From NCBI GenBank assembly GCA_040758375.1, contig JBFLWE010000020.1:5482-69481 (forward strand): a stretch of 64,000 nucleotides of DNA, in the 5' to 3' direction. Under the pieces are notes generated by a model. That model saw nothing but the letters and a program-made list of their open reading frames with translations, was not told the origin of the DNA and searched no databases. This DNA comes from CAMLIZ01 sp040758375. GTDB lineage: Bacteria > Pseudomonadota > Gammaproteobacteria > Burkholderiales > Burkholderiaceae_C. Positions 52,560-62,279 of this stretch are shown one piece after another. Positions within the stretch are counted from its first letter, which is position 1. Each line of letters opens with the position of its first letter. The translations under genes were made by a program, and so were the position numbers.

Positions 52560-52687
52560 CGAAACCCTCGTCGGGCTGTTGAACATGGCGCGCATGCTGC
52601 GCGCCTGGCAGCGCTCCACGGGCCGCGCGATGCAAGGGCTTCAACCGCTGGCGCGATCGGTATCGTGCGGCGATACTCGCCCGCGCC

Positions 52688-53452
52688 ATGAGCACCACCG
52701 CAGACCTCATCACCGCCCTCAAGGCCGAGCTCAAGCGCGCCGGCCTCACCTATGCCGACCTCGCGCGCGAGCTGGGCATGGCCGAATCCAGCATCAAGCG
52801 CGTGTTCGCCAAGGGCGACATGCCGCTGTCGCGCATCGACGAGGTGCTGCGCGTGCTGAAGATGGACTTCGCCGAGCTGGCGCGCAAGGTGGCCGACGCC
52901 CAGCCGCTGAAACTGCGGCGCGAGCTCACGCTGGAGCAGGAGAAGGCGGTGATCGCCGACCGCAAGCTGCTGCTGATGGCGATCTGCTGCCTGAGCCAGT
53001 GGACGCTGGAGCAGGTGGTGGACACCTACCGCCTGAGCGAGCCGGAGGCGATCAAGTACCTGGCCCAGCTCGACCGGCTGGGCATCATCGAACTCAAGCC
53101 GCTGAACCGCTACAGCCTCAAGGTGGCCAAGACCTTCCGCTGGCGTCCGCATGGCCCGGTGATGCAGTACTTCCGCGAGCACGTGGTGCAGGACTATTTT
53201 TCCGGCGGCTTCGACGGCGAGGGCGAGATGCTGATGCTGGTGCACGGCCAGATCGGCCGCAGCCTGGCGATGCAGTTCAACGAGCGCCTGGCGCGCGTGG
53301 CGCAGGACTTCGCGCAACAGCACCTGGCGGACCAGAAGCTGCCGGCCGACCAGAAGCGCCCGTTCACGCTGCTGCTGGGCATGCGCTCGTGGCTGTTCGC
53401 GGCCTTCCGCGACTTGAAGCGCGATGCGCTGAGCCCGTTGCCGGCGCGCTAG
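52688..53452 (+). CDS. XRE-family transcriptional regulator
   Basis: A 254-residue protein with an N-terminal helix-turn-helix of XRE type (residues 5-65: LITALKAELKRAGLTYADLARELGMAESSIKRVFAKGDMPLSRIDEVLRVL). The remaining 190 residues form one domain without a recognised name, with a winged-helix-like start (EQVVDTYRLSEPEAIKYLAQLDRLGIIEL). It is divergent from the YiaAB/DUF2145 cluster. Its last four bases overlap the end of the CoA-transferase gene on the other strand. Confidence 0.88.
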   Translation: MSTTADLITALKAELKRAGLTYADLARELGMAESSIKRVFAKGDMPLSRIDEVLRVLKMDFAELARKVADAQPLKLRRELTLEQEKAVIADRKLLLMAICCLSQWTLEQVVDTYRLSEPEAIKYLAQLDRLGIIELKPLNRYSLKVAKTFRWRPHGPVMQYFREHVVQDYFSGGFDGEGEMLMLVHGQIGRSLAMQFNERLARVAQDFAQQHLADQKLPADQKRPFTLLLGMRSWLFAAFRDLKRDALSPLPAR

Positions 53453-54600
53453 ACCTCGCCTTGGTGCTCGCCGAGTGTCGGGGCGCGATGCCGTATGGCA
53501 CCCGGCGTCGCGCTCAGCTTCGGCACGATGCCCGGCACCTGCACCGTGAGCCCGTCGGCGCTGGTCACCTGCTCGATCATCTGGCGCGCGCGGTAGTGCG
53601 GATCTTCAGCGATGTCCTTCACCGTGTAGATGCGTCCCACCGGCACGCTGGCCGCCTGCAGCGCGCGCACCACCTCGGCCACCGGCCGCTGCACCGTCCA
53701 GGCGGTGATCGCGGCGTCGATCTCGTCCACCCGCGGCACGCGCTGGGCGTTGCTGGCCAGGCCGGGGTCGCCGGCCAGGTCCTCGCGGCCGATGGCCTGC
53801 ATCAGGCGCTTGAAGATCGAGTCGCCGTTGCCGCCGATGACCACCTGGCCGTCGGCGCAGCGGTAGGCGTTCGACGGCGCGATGCCGGGCAGCGCCGAAC
53901 CGGCCGGCTCGCGCACCACGCCGAAGGCGCTGTACTCGGGCAGCAGGCTTTCCATGCAGTTGAACACCGCTTCGTACAGCGCCACGTCCACCACCTGGCC
54001 GCGGCCCTTGGGCGCATCGGCGCTGATGCTCTTGGTGCGCGCCTGCAAGGCCATCAGCACCCCGACCACGCCGTGCAGCGCCGCCAGCGTGTCGCCGATG
54101 CTCACGCCGCAGCGCACCGGCACGCGGCCCGGCTCGCCGGTCAGGTGGCGCAGGCCGCCCATGGCCTCGGCCACGACCGCGAAACCCGGCAGGTCCTTGT
54201 AGGGCCCGGTCTGTCCGTAGCCGCTGATGCGCAGCATGATGAGCCCGGGGTTGTCGGCGCTCAGGCGCTCGTAGCCCAGGCCCCACTTCTCCATCGTGCC
54301 GGGCTTGAAGTTCTCGATCAGCACGTCGGCCTCGGCGGCCAGCGCGCGCACCGCCGCGCGGCCTTCGTCGGTGCGCAGGTCGAGCACCACGCTCTTCTTG
54401 TTGCGGCTTTGCACCTGCCACCACACGCTGGTGCCGTTGTGCAGCAGGCGCCACTGGCGCAGCGGGTCGCCGTCGGGCGGTTCGACCTTGATCACCTCGG
54501 CGCCGAAGTCGCCCAGCGTCTTGCCGGCGAAGGGGCCGGCGATCAGCTGCCCCAGCTCCAGCACCTTCAGGCCGGCCAGCGGCCCGGGGTTCTCGCTCAT
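53449..54600 (-). CDS. CaiB/BaiF family CoA-transferase
   Basis: A 383-residue class III CoA-transferase. PLAGLKVLELGQLIAGPFAGKTLGDFGAEVIKVE is the classic start, and the catalytic Asp lies in the G..D..N segment (DLRTDEGRAAVRAL, VLIENFKPGTMEKWGLGYE). The end is VKDIAEDPHYRARQMIEQV, then a short terminal domain. Typical substrates are carnitine, succinate, oxalate or bile-acid CoA; the target here cannot be told. No metabolic neighbours help. Confidence 0.92.
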   Translation of the reverse strand: MSENPGPLAGLKVLELGQLIAGPFAGKTLGDFGAEVIKVEPPDGDPLRQWRLLHNGTSVWWQVQSRNKKSVVLDLRTDEGRAAVRALAAEADVLIENFKPGTMEKWGLGYERLSADNPGLIMLRISGYGQTGPYKDLPGFAVVAEAMGGLRHLTGEPGRVPVRCGVSIGDTLAALHGVVGVLMALQARTKSISADAPKGRGQVVDVALYEAVFNCMESLLPEYSAFGVVREPAGSALPGIAPSNAYRCADGQVVIGGNGDSIFKRLMQAIGREDLAGDPGLASNAQRVPRVDEIDAAITAWTVQRPVAEVVRALQAASVPVGRIYTVKDIAEDPHYRARQMIEQVTSADGLTVQVPGIVPKLSATPGAIRHRAPTLGEHQGEV

Positions 54601-54700
54601 TGAGCCCCCTTGGCGCTACGCGCCGTCCCCCGCGGGCCACGAAGGGGCCCGCTTCGCGGTCCCTTGGGGAGCGAGCGCCTTCGGAGCGGCCGTGCGGCGC
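54601..54700. repeat. GC-rich intergenic repeat, second type
   Basis: The 100-base gap is filled by CCCCTTGG.../...CCTTGGGGAGCGAGCG arms around GCGCTACGCGC and GGGGCCCGCTTCGCGG. It resembles repeat sequences scattered between genes in Rubrivivax-type genomes (from memory) and is related to the element at 6.9 kb by its C/G-runs. No function is shown. Confidence 0.45.
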
Positions 54701-55552
54701 TCATCGCGCCCGATGCTCCAGCACGAAGTTGGCCCCGTCGTGCTGGCCCAGCACGTCGGTCAGCCAGGGCAGCGTGTCCTTCAGCTGCCCGTGCAGCCGA
54801 TGAGGCGGGTTGATGACGAACATGCTGCTGCCCACCAGCCCGAAGCCGCGCTCGTCGGCCTGGGCCACCGAGAGCCGCGCATGCAGCCAGCCCTTGGGCG
54901 CGGCCTCGGCCGCGGTCTGCAGCCGGTGCGGCAGCTGCGCCGCCTCCACCAGCTGCACCTGCGGCACCCACACCAGCACCAGCCCTTCGGCGAAGCGCTG
55001 CTGCGCCTCGCGCACCGCGGCCAGCACCTTGGCGTAGTCGGTCTTCAGCTCGTACGAGGGGTCGATCAGCACCACGCCGCGGCGCGAGGGCGGCGGCAGC
55101 TCGGCCTTCAGCGCCGCGAAGCCATCGCTCATGCTCACCTGCGTGTGCGGCCGCTTGCCGAGGAACGACTCGAGGATGCGGTAGTCGGTGGGGTGCAGCT
55201 CGTACAGGCGCAGGCGGTCGGCCGGGCGCAACAGCATCTGCGCCAGCGCCGGCGAACCGGGGTATTGCTCCAGCGCGCCGCCGCCGTTGAACTCGCGCAC
55301 CCGCTGCACGTAGTCGGCCACCGGGCCGGGCAGGTCGTCGCGTCCCCACAGGCGGCCGATGCCGTCCTCGTACTCGTGTTTCTTGTTCGCGTAGCGGCCC
55401 TGCAGCGAGTAGCCGCCGGCGCCCGCATGGGTGTCGATCAGCGTGTACGGCTTGTCTTTCTCGCCCATGTGGCGCAGCACCTGCGTCAGCACCAGGTGCT
55501 TGAGCACGTCGGCGTGGTTGCCGGCATGGAAGGCGTGTCGGTAGGCGAGCAT
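54701..55552 (-). CDS. rlmJ: 23S rRNA (adenine(2030)-N6)-methyltransferase RlmJ
   Basis: A 283-residue RlmJ. The start MLAYRHAFHAGNHADVLKH is diagnostic. The SAM-binding motif is LIDTHAGAGGYSLQ and the catalytic motif is LIDPSYE (the DPPY-like motif of N6-adenine methyltransferases). It methylates A2030 in the 23S rRNA. The start is the ATG complementary to 55550-55552. It is divergent from the AbrB-like gene with 86 bases between. Confidence 0.95.
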   Translation of the reverse strand: MLAYRHAFHAGNHADVLKHLVLTQVLRHMGEKDKPYTLIDTHAGAGGYSLQGRYANKKHEYEDGIGRLWGRDDLPGPVADYVQRVREFNGGGALEQYPGSPALAQMLLRPADRLRLYELHPTDYRILESFLGKRPHTQVSMSDGFAALKAELPPPSRRGVVLIDPSYELKTDYAKVLAAVREAQQRFAEGLVLVWVPQVQLVEAAQLPHRLQTAAEAAPKGWLHARLSVAQADERGFGLVGSSMFVINPPHRLHGQLKDTLPWLTDVLGQHDGANFVLEHRAR

Positions 55553-55638
55553 CCCGGGACTGTAGCCGCTCGGACCTGCACAGCGCGGCTGCGCCGGCGC
55601 ACGCCGGGGCCTTGGCGCGGCGCCGTAACCTCGCGGGC

Positions 55639-56721
55639 ATGTCAGATCGGTTTGTCCCGGCCTCGCGTCGCGCGCTGCGCATCGCCGGCACGCTGGCCCT
55701 GGCCGCAGCGGCCGGCTGGGTTTGTGAAGCGCTGCGCGTGCCCCTGCCCTGGATGATCGGCCCGCTGCTGGCCACCGCACTGTGCGGCGTGAGCGGCCTG
55801 CCGGTGGACGCCGCCGGCCCCCTGCGCAACGCGGGCCAGTGGGCCATCGGCACGGCGCTCGGCCTGTACTTCACGCCCGAGGTGCTGCAGCAGATCCTGC
55901 GGCTGGCGCCGGCGCTCGCGGCCGGCATCGCCTGGGCTTTGCTGCTCGGCTACGGCTTCTACCGGCTGCTCGCGACGGTGTCGCAGGCCCGGTCCGCGCC
56001 TGAGCGGGCCACGGCCTACTTCGCAGCCGCGATCGGCGGCGCCTCCGAGATGGCGGTGCTGGGCGAGCGCAGCGGCGGGCGCACCGATCGCATCGCGGCC
56101 GCACATTCGCTGCGCGTGCTGATCGTCGTCGTGAGCATTCCCTTCGCCTACCAGTGGGCCGGGCTGCGCGGTGCCGACGTCGCGTTGCCGGCCGCGCAGG
56201 CCGTGCAGCCGCTAGGGCTGGCGCTGCTGGTCGGCCTCACGGTCGCCGGCGCGCTGGCGTTGCGGCGGCTGCGCCTGCCCAACCCCTGGGTGCTGGGTGC
56301 GCTGGCCGTGGCGCTGGCCCTCACCGGCAGCGGCCTGGCGCTGTCGGCCTTGCCGAAGGCGGTGACCAACCTTGGCCAGCTGTTCATCGGCGTGGCGCTG
56401 GGCACGCGCTTCACGCCGGAGTTCGTGCACACGGCGCCGCGCTGGCTGGGCGCGGTGGCGCTGGGCACGCTGGGGATGATCGGGCTGTCGGCGGGTTTCG
56501 CCTGGTCGCTGGCGCAGCTGGCGGGCCTGCACTGGGCCACGGTGCTGCTGGGCACTTCGCCGGGTGGCATTGCCGAGATGTGCATCACGGCCAAGGTGCT
56601 GCAGCTCGGCGTGCCGGTGGTCACGGCCTTCCACGTGACCCGCTACGTGGCGGTGCTGCTGCTCACCGCGCCGCTGTACCGCTGGATCGAGCGCCGCGCG
56701 GCGGCGGCGCCCGTCACGTGA
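55639..56721 (+). CDS. AbrB-family membrane protein
   Basis: A 360-residue membrane protein with about ten segments in two similar halves, each carrying the motif PWMIGPLLATAL or NPWVLGALAVALAL, plus TSPGGIAEM in the second half. The Pfam family is AbrB (formerly putative ammonia monooxygenase); an E. coli member was linked to aidB expression. It is probably a transporter of small organic molecules. The stop overlaps the 3' end of the MOSC gene on the other strand by 8 bases. Confidence 0.9.
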   Translation: MSDRFVPASRRALRIAGTLALAAAAGWVCEALRVPLPWMIGPLLATALCGVSGLPVDAAGPLRNAGQWAIGTALGLYFTPEVLQQILRLAPALAAGIAWALLLGYGFYRLLATVSQARSAPERATAYFAAAIGGASEMAVLGERSGGRTDRIAAAHSLRVLIVVVSIPFAYQWAGLRGADVALPAAQAVQPLGLALLVGLTVAGALALRRLRLPNPWVLGALAVALALTGSGLALSALPKAVTNLGQLFIGVALGTRFTPEFVHTAPRWLGAVALGTLGMIGLSAGFAWSLAQLAGLHWATVLLGTSPGGIAEMCITAKVLQLGVPVVTAFHVTRYVAVLLLTAPLYRWIERRAAAAPVT

Positions 56722-57310
56722 TGCGGTGCGCCTTGGCCCGGAACAGCTCGGCGATCCCCACCTCGCGCGGCCCGGGCACCAGCGTGAAGCGCTCGCCGGC
56801 GCTCAGGGAACCCGGCGTCTTGACCGCCAGGTAAAAGCCGCAATAGCCCGACTGCGCCATCATCTTCGCCGCCTTGTTGAAGCCCATCGCGGCGTTGAAC
56901 TTGAAGCAGGGAAAGCGCGGCTCGCTCACCACCAGCTCGCAGCCGGCAAAGCGCAGCAGGTCGCCCACCCAGACCTGGCTCTCCAGCAGCCCGCGCAGGC
57001 TGAGGTTTTCGCCGATGGCGCCGGGCGCCAGCGCTTCGTCCCAGCCGGCGGCGCCGGCCTGGGCGCGCAGCGTCTGCCACACCGGGTAGTGCTCCAGCGG
57101 GTACGCGTATACCGCCTTGCTCAGCCCGCCGTGCACTGACAAGTCGGCCTGCTCGTCGCCGGCCAGGCCCAGCGGCTGCACCTCGAGCGCGCCGTGCACC
57201 GGCCGCTTGCCGATGGCCGTCATCACCGGGCGGCCGCCGATCATGCGCGCCTCGGCGCGCGCCACGTTCAGGCTGGCCAGGGTGCCGCCTGCTGGGGTAA
57301 GTGAAGGCAT
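56714..57310 (-). CDS. MOSC-domain protein (YiiM-like)
   Basis: A 198-residue MOSC protein. The core has GDEQADLSVHGGLSKAVYAYPLEHY, IGENLSLRGLLESQVWVGD and EPRFPCFKFNAAMG, in which the Cys would bind molybdenum cofactor. YiiM reduces N-hydroxylated compounds such as 6-hydroxylaminopurine. The start is the ATG complementary to 57308-57310. The neighbours are unrelated. Confidence 0.9.
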   Translation of the reverse strand: MPSLTPAGGTLASLNVARAEARMIGGRPVMTAIGKRPVHGALEVQPLGLAGDEQADLSVHGGLSKAVYAYPLEHYPVWQTLRAQAGAAGWDEALAPGAIGENLSLRGLLESQVWVGDLLRFAGCELVVSEPRFPCFKFNAAMGFNKAAKMMAQSGYCGFYLAVKTPGSLSAGERFTLVPGPREVGIAELFRAKAHRIT

Positions 57311-57422
57311 GCACACGAGCTTACAGGCTCGCTGCGTCGGGGTGCCGAGGGCGGTCTTGCGTCTGCGCTGCCCGGCACCATCTGCCCAGCACGGCGGCCT
57401 GCGGCCGCGCTGGAGGCCTGCG

Positions 57423-57701
57423 ATGTGGAAACGGCTGACCCTGTGGTGGACCCTGCTGCGCGGTGACGCGCTGCGGCTGTGGTTCGCGCTGCGCCATCCG
57501 GCCGCGCCGCTGTGGCTGAAGCTGGGCACGGCGCTGATCGTGCTGTACCTGGTGTCACCGGTCGACCTGATCCCCGACGCGCTGCCGCTGGTCGGCGTGG
57601 TGGACGACCTGGTGCTGGTGCCGCTGGCGATCCGCTTCCTGCTCAAGCGCCTGCCGCCCGAGGTGGCCGAAGCCGCCGCGCGCCGCGCCGCGCGTCGCTG
57701 A
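57423..57701 (+). CDS. DUF1232 (YkvA-like) small membrane protein
   Basis: A 92-residue protein. LGTALIVLYLVSPVDLIPDALPLVGVVDDLVLVPLAI is the DUF1232/YkvA signature: one hydrophobic hairpin with PxDxIPDxxPxxGxxDD. No function is known. ATG 57423 follows GGAGG at about the right distance. It is divergent from the MOSC gene. Confidence 0.88.
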   Translation: MWKRLTLWWTLLRGDALRLWFALRHPAAPLWLKLGTALIVLYLVSPVDLIPDALPLVGVVDDLVLVPLAIRFLLKRLPPEVAEAAARRAARR

Positions 57702-57754
57702 GCCGAAGCGCCTGCACAATGCACCGCCGAGGCAGCGGACAAGGAACTTCGGTG

Positions 57755-58252
57755 ATGCGGCAAGCGGTTGTGGGGGTGCTGGTGGTCCTGTGGCTGGCGG
57801 TGCTCGCAGGGCCTGCCGGCGCGCAGGAGCTGCGCCGCAATCCCTTTGGCGACCCGTTCTTGCGCATCACCAGCGGCCTGGCAGCCTGTCCGGCGCCCGA
57901 GGAGCCGGTCTTCACCGAAGAAGAGTTCCGCGCCGAGGCGCACGACCGCTCGCAGCGCGGCGTGAGCTGCTGGATGGCCGGGCGCTGCCGCCTGCACAAC
58001 GCCTATCTCTACGACCAGGAGATCGTGCCGCGCGTCGAGAAGGCGCTGCAGGCCGACGGCCGGTTCGGTGCCGGCACCAGCGTGTGGGCGCTGGGGCAGC
58101 GGCGCTACGTGTGGCTCAAGGGCTGCGTGCAGTCGGCCGGGCAGGCGGCCGAGATCGAACGCATCGTGCGGCTGCTCGACGATGTGGAAGGCGTGCACAA
58201 CCAGCTGATGGTGGGCACCGAGGGCCCGCCGCCCTACCGCGTGGCGCGCTGA
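57755..58252 (+). CDS. Exported BON-domain protein (second)
   Basis: A 165-residue protein with a signal peptide (VVGVLVVLWLAVLAGPAGA, then QELRRNPFGDPF). The C-terminal half is one BON domain (RYVWLKGCVQSAGQAAEIERI, then DVEGVHNQLMVG). AAGGAAC precedes ATG 57755; GTG 57752 is possible. Two cysteine pairs (ITSGLAACPAPE; SCWMAGRC) could form disulphides in the periplasm. A 307-base gap with several hairpins follows. Confidence 0.82.
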   Translation: MRQAVVGVLVVLWLAVLAGPAGAQELRRNPFGDPFLRITSGLAACPAPEEPVFTEEEFRAEAHDRSQRGVSCWMAGRCRLHNAYLYDQEIVPRVEKALQADGRFGAGTSVWALGQRRYVWLKGCVQSAGQAAEIERIVRLLDDVEGVHNQLMVGTEGPPPYRVAR

Positions 58253-58559
58253 CACCACGCAGGCGCAGCACCCGGACTCATTCCCCTCCCGACGGTCAAA
58301 AGACCTTTGCATCCCGCCATTCCGGATTTGCATGACCCCCCGGAATCCGGCGGTTACCAGCCCATTACACTGGAATGACAATGGTTTTGCGCCCCTCTAC
58401 GTGGTAGCCGAGGGTTCAGGCGCGGAAACTGCCGTGTAACTTTCGGCTCTCTCCCGATTCGGCGTCGGGCGGCATTGGGCGAGCCCCGCGGACCCTTCTT
58501 TCACCGGGCCGCGAGGTTCGCCCAATCCCGCTTTAACGACTTAGATGATTGGAGCTGCC
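58253..58559 (+). promoter_or_regulatory. Structured leader region upstream of pckG
   Basis: No gene is seen in these 307 bases. Three inverted repeats occur. The first (58314-58353) is CCGCC-ATTCCGG against CCGGAAT-CCGGCGG. The second (58453-58469) is CCCGA/TCGGG. The third (58474-58526) has 20-base arms, ATTGGGCGAGCC... against ...GGTTCGCCCAAT, with two G-T pairs and a one-base gap. TACACT at 58366-58371 could be a -10 element. The last hairpin ends 34 bases before the pckG ATG, so a transcribed leader with regulatory structure is likely. Confidence 0.5.
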
Positions 58560-60440
58560 ATGAACCGTCCCGTGATGGAAGGCTTGCGCTTGAACGTGCC
58601 GGCCTACGTCAAACACGCCAGGCTGGTGGCCTGGGTGGCCGAGATCGCCGCGCTCACCGAGGCCGCCGAGGTCTACTGGTGCGACGGCAGCCAGGCCGAA
58701 TACGACCGGCTGTGCGCCGAGCTGGTGAAAAAGGGCACGTTCAAGAAGCTCAACCCCGAGCTGCGACCCAACAGCTACCTCGCCTGCAGCGACCCCGGCG
58801 ACGTGGCGCGTGTGGAAGACCGCACCTTCATCTGCAGCCAGCGCAAGGAAGACGCCGGCCCCACCAACAACTGGATGGCCCCGGCCGAAATGCGCGCGCT
58901 GCTGCAGACCGGCGAGAAGGCGCTGTTCCGCGGCTGCATGCGCGGCCGCACGCTGTATGTGGTGCCGTTCTCGATGGGCCCGATCGGATCTCCCATCTCG
59001 CACATCGGGGTCGAGCTCTCCGACAGCGCCTACGTCGCGGTGAACATGCGCATCATGACCCGCATGGGCAAGGCGGCGCTGGAAGCGCTGGGCCCCGACG
59101 GCGACTTCGTGCCGGCGGTGCACACCGTGGGCGCGCCGCTCGAGCCCGGCCAGAAAGACGCCACCTGGCCCTGCAACAAGACCAAGTACATCGTTCACTA
59201 CCCCGAGACGCGCGAGATCTGGAGCTACGGCTCCGGCTACGGCGGCAACGCGCTGCTGGGCAAGAAATGTTTCGCGCTGCGCATCGCTTCCACGATGGGC
59301 CGCGACCAGGGCTGGCTGGCCGAGCACATGCTGATCCTGGGTGTGACCGACCCCCGGGGCAAGAAGCACCACGTGGCCGCGGCCTTCCCCAGCGCCTGCG
59401 GCAAGACCAACTTCGCGATGCTGATCCCGCCGCAGGGCTTCGAAGGCTGGAAGGTCACGACCATCGGCGACGACATCGCCTGGATCAAGCCGGCGGCCGA
59501 CGGGCGCCTGTACGCGATCAACCCCGAGGCGGGCTACTTCGGCGTGGCCCCGGGCACCAACTACAAGACGAATCCCAACTGCATGGATTCGTTGAAGCGC
59601 GACGTGATCTTCACCAACGTCGCCCTCACCGACGACGGCGACGTGTGGTGGGAAGGCATGACCGACACCCCGCCCGCGCACCTGATCGACTGGCAGGGCA
59701 AGGACTGGACGCCGCAGATCGCCAAGGACACCGGCGCGAAGGCCGCGCATCCCAACGCCCGCTTCACGGTCGCGGCCACCAACAACCCGGTGCTCGACCC
59801 CGAGTGGGACAACCCCCAGGGCGTGGCGATCGACGCCTTCATCTTCGGCGGCCGCCGCTCCACCACCGTGCCGCTGGTCAGCCAGGCGCGCAACTGGGTC
59901 GAAGGCGTGTACATGGCCGCGACCATGGGTTCCGAAACCACCGCCGCGGCCGCCGGCCAGCAGGGCGTGGTGCGCCGCGACCCGTTCGCGATGCTGCCCT
60001 TCATGGGCTACAACATGAGCGAGTACTTCCAGCACTGGCTCAACCTGGGCGCGCGCCTGGAGGCCGAAGGCGCCAAGCTGCCGGCGATCTTCTGCGTCAA
60101 CTGGTTCCGCAAGGGCGCCGACGGCAAGTTCGTCTGGCCCGGCTACGGCGAGAACATGCGCGTGCTGCGCTGGATGCTCGAGCGCGTGGAGGGCGTGGCC
60201 GAAGGCGAGGCCCATGTGTTCGGCATCAGCCCGCGTTACGAAGACCTGTGCTGGGAAGGCCTGGACTTCAGCCGCGAGCAGTTCCAGTCGGTGATCGGCA
60301 TCGACAAGCAGGCCTGGCTGCACGAGATGGAGCTGCACGGCGAGCTGTTCGCCCAGCTGGCCTACAAGCTGCCCACCGAGCTGGCGCTGCGCAAGCAGGA
60401 GATCCAGCAGCAGCTGATGGCCCACCCCCGCAGCGCCTGA
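58560..60440 (+). CDS. pckG: Phosphoenolpyruvate carboxykinase (GTP)
   Basis: A 626-residue GTP-dependent PEP carboxykinase, which converts oxaloacetate and GTP to PEP, CO2 and GDP: the entry step of gluconeogenesis. The kinase loop is AFPSACGKTNFAMLIPP with the hyperreactive Cys of the GTP class. Other signatures are MGPIGSPISHIGVELSDS, INPEAGYFGVAPGTN and FGGRRSTTVPLV. ATG 58560 is preferred over the in-frame ATG 58545 because GGAG lies 6 bases upstream. It is a single-gene unit with a long structured leader. Confidence 0.97.
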   Translation: MNRPVMEGLRLNVPAYVKHARLVAWVAEIAALTEAAEVYWCDGSQAEYDRLCAELVKKGTFKKLNPELRPNSYLACSDPGDVARVEDRTFICSQRKEDAGPTNNWMAPAEMRALLQTGEKALFRGCMRGRTLYVVPFSMGPIGSPISHIGVELSDSAYVAVNMRIMTRMGKAALEALGPDGDFVPAVHTVGAPLEPGQKDATWPCNKTKYIVHYPETREIWSYGSGYGGNALLGKKCFALRIASTMGRDQGWLAEHMLILGVTDPRGKKHHVAAAFPSACGKTNFAMLIPPQGFEGWKVTTIGDDIAWIKPAADGRLYAINPEAGYFGVAPGTNYKTNPNCMDSLKRDVIFTNVALTDDGDVWWEGMTDTPPAHLIDWQGKDWTPQIAKDTGAKAAHPNARFTVAATNNPVLDPEWDNPQGVAIDAFIFGGRRSTTVPLVSQARNWVEGVYMAATMGSETTAAAAGQQGVVRRDPFAMLPFMGYNMSEYFQHWLNLGARLEAEGAKLPAIFCVNWFRKGADGKFVWPGYGENMRVLRWMLERVEGVAEGEAHVFGISPRYEDLCWEGLDFSREQFQSVIGIDKQAWLHEMELHGELFAQLAYKLPTELALRKQEIQQQLMAHPRSA

Positions 60441-60528
60441 CGGCGCCTCCCCTCAAGGGCGCGCCACCGGCGAAGCCGGCTCCGCGGTGTCCGCGTGAAG
60501 GCGCCTGGGCCGCTGAGACAATGCGGCG
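60441..60528. repeat. GC-rich intergenic element after pckG
   Basis: These 88 bases contain CCGGCGAAGCCGG (5-bp stem, 3-base loop) and GGCGCC repeats at both ends (60442-60447 and 60499-60507), in the style of the other GC-rich elements. A termination or RNA-end function for pckG is possible. No gene is seen. Confidence 0.4.
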
Positions 60529-61251
<723 letters not shown>

Positions 61252-61276
61252 GCGCGGTCGCCGGGAGTGCCTCGTC

Positions 61277-62056
61277 GTGCGTCTTCAGCTGCTGTCCGAC
61301 CTGCACCTGGAGACCGAGCGTTTCGACCCCGAGCCGGCGCCGGGCGCCGAGCTGCTCGTGCTGGCCGGCGACATCGACAACACCTGGCAGTCGCTGGCGC
61401 GCTTTGCCGGCTGGCCCGTGCCGGTGGTCCTGGTCGCGGGCAACCACGAGTTCGACGGCCGCGAGCTCGACCAGGCCTGGCCCGCCTTGCGCGAGCGCTG
61501 CGAGGCGCTGGGCCTGCGCCTGCTCGAGTGCGAGACGGCGCTGTTCACCGATGTGCAGGGTCGCCGCATCCGCTTTGCCGGCACCGTGCGCTGGACCGAT
61601 TTCGATGCCTTCGGCCCGGGTCGGCGTGAACGTGCGCTGCGCGCCGGCGCCTATTTCCAGAAGGTGATGCGCGCCACCCGCGGCGGCCGGCCCTTCGACG
61701 CCTCCGCGGTGCGCCAGGAGGGCCTGCGCTGCCGCGACTGGCTGGCGCGCACGCTGGCCGAGCCGGCCCACGGCCGCTGGGACGCCACCGTGGTGGTGAC
61801 GCATTTCGCGCCCAGCCTGCGCAGCGCCGACCCGCGCTATGGCGTGCAGCAAAGCGGCACCGCCAGCTTCTGCAACGCCGACGACGCGCTGCTGCCGGGT
61901 GCCGACCTCTGGCTGCACGGCCACCTGCATTGCCGGCACGACTATGTGGTGTCGCACGGCAATGGCCGGGCGACGCGCGTGGTGAGCCAGGCGCGTGGCC
62001 TGGCGGCCAAGGGCGAGACCGAGGGCTTCGAGCCGATGAAGCTGCTGGAGGTGTGA
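61277..62056 (+). CDS. Metallophosphoesterase
   Basis: A 259-residue calcineurin-like phosphoesterase. The metal motifs are in order: LLSDLHLET (DxH), LVLAGDIDN (GDxxD), VAGNHEFDG (GNHE), TVVVTHFAPS and WLHGHLHCRHDY (GHxH). Substrate unknown. GTG 61277 is the start. It lies 25 bases after the YecA-like gene and may be co-transcribed. Confidence 0.93.
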   Translation: MRLQLLSDLHLETERFDPEPAPGAELLVLAGDIDNTWQSLARFAGWPVPVVLVAGNHEFDGRELDQAWPALRERCEALGLRLLECETALFTDVQGRRIRFAGTVRWTDFDAFGPGRRERALRAGAYFQKVMRATRGGRPFDASAVRQEGLRCRDWLARTLAEPAHGRWDATVVVTHFAPSLRSADPRYGVQQSGTASFCNADDALLPGADLWLHGHLHCRHDYVVSHGNGRATRVVSQARGLAAKGETEGFEPMKLLEV

Positions 62057-62063
62057 GCGGCTG

Positions 62064-62279
62064 TCAGGCCCTGCGCCACCAGCGCGCCAGCCAACCGTCG
62101 TGGGGGCTGCCGGGCGCAGCCGACGGCGCGGCGGGCTCGGCCGGATGCGGCACGCCGCCTTCCATGCTGAGGTCCAGGCCGAAGGCGGTGCCGTAGTCGG
62201 CCGGATCGTCGGCGTGCGACGGCGACCAGGCCCGTTTCCAACGAGCGAACAGGGCAGCGGAGGATCGGTCGTCGCGCAT
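62064..62279 (-). CDS. Small hypothetical protein
   Basis: A 71-residue protein of unknown family. The start complementary to 62277-62279 is chosen because AGGAGG lies 6 bases upstream. It has a helical start (SSAALFARWKRAWSPSHADDPADYGTAFGLDL, given in parts only) and an acidic/proline middle, ending DGWLARWWRRA, a basic amphipathic end that could touch membranes. It is convergent with the phosphoesterase gene. Confidence 0.6.
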   Translation of the reverse strand: MRDDRSSAALFARWKRAWSPSHADDPADYGTAFGLDLSMEGGVPHPAEPAAPSAAPGSPHDGWLARWWRRA

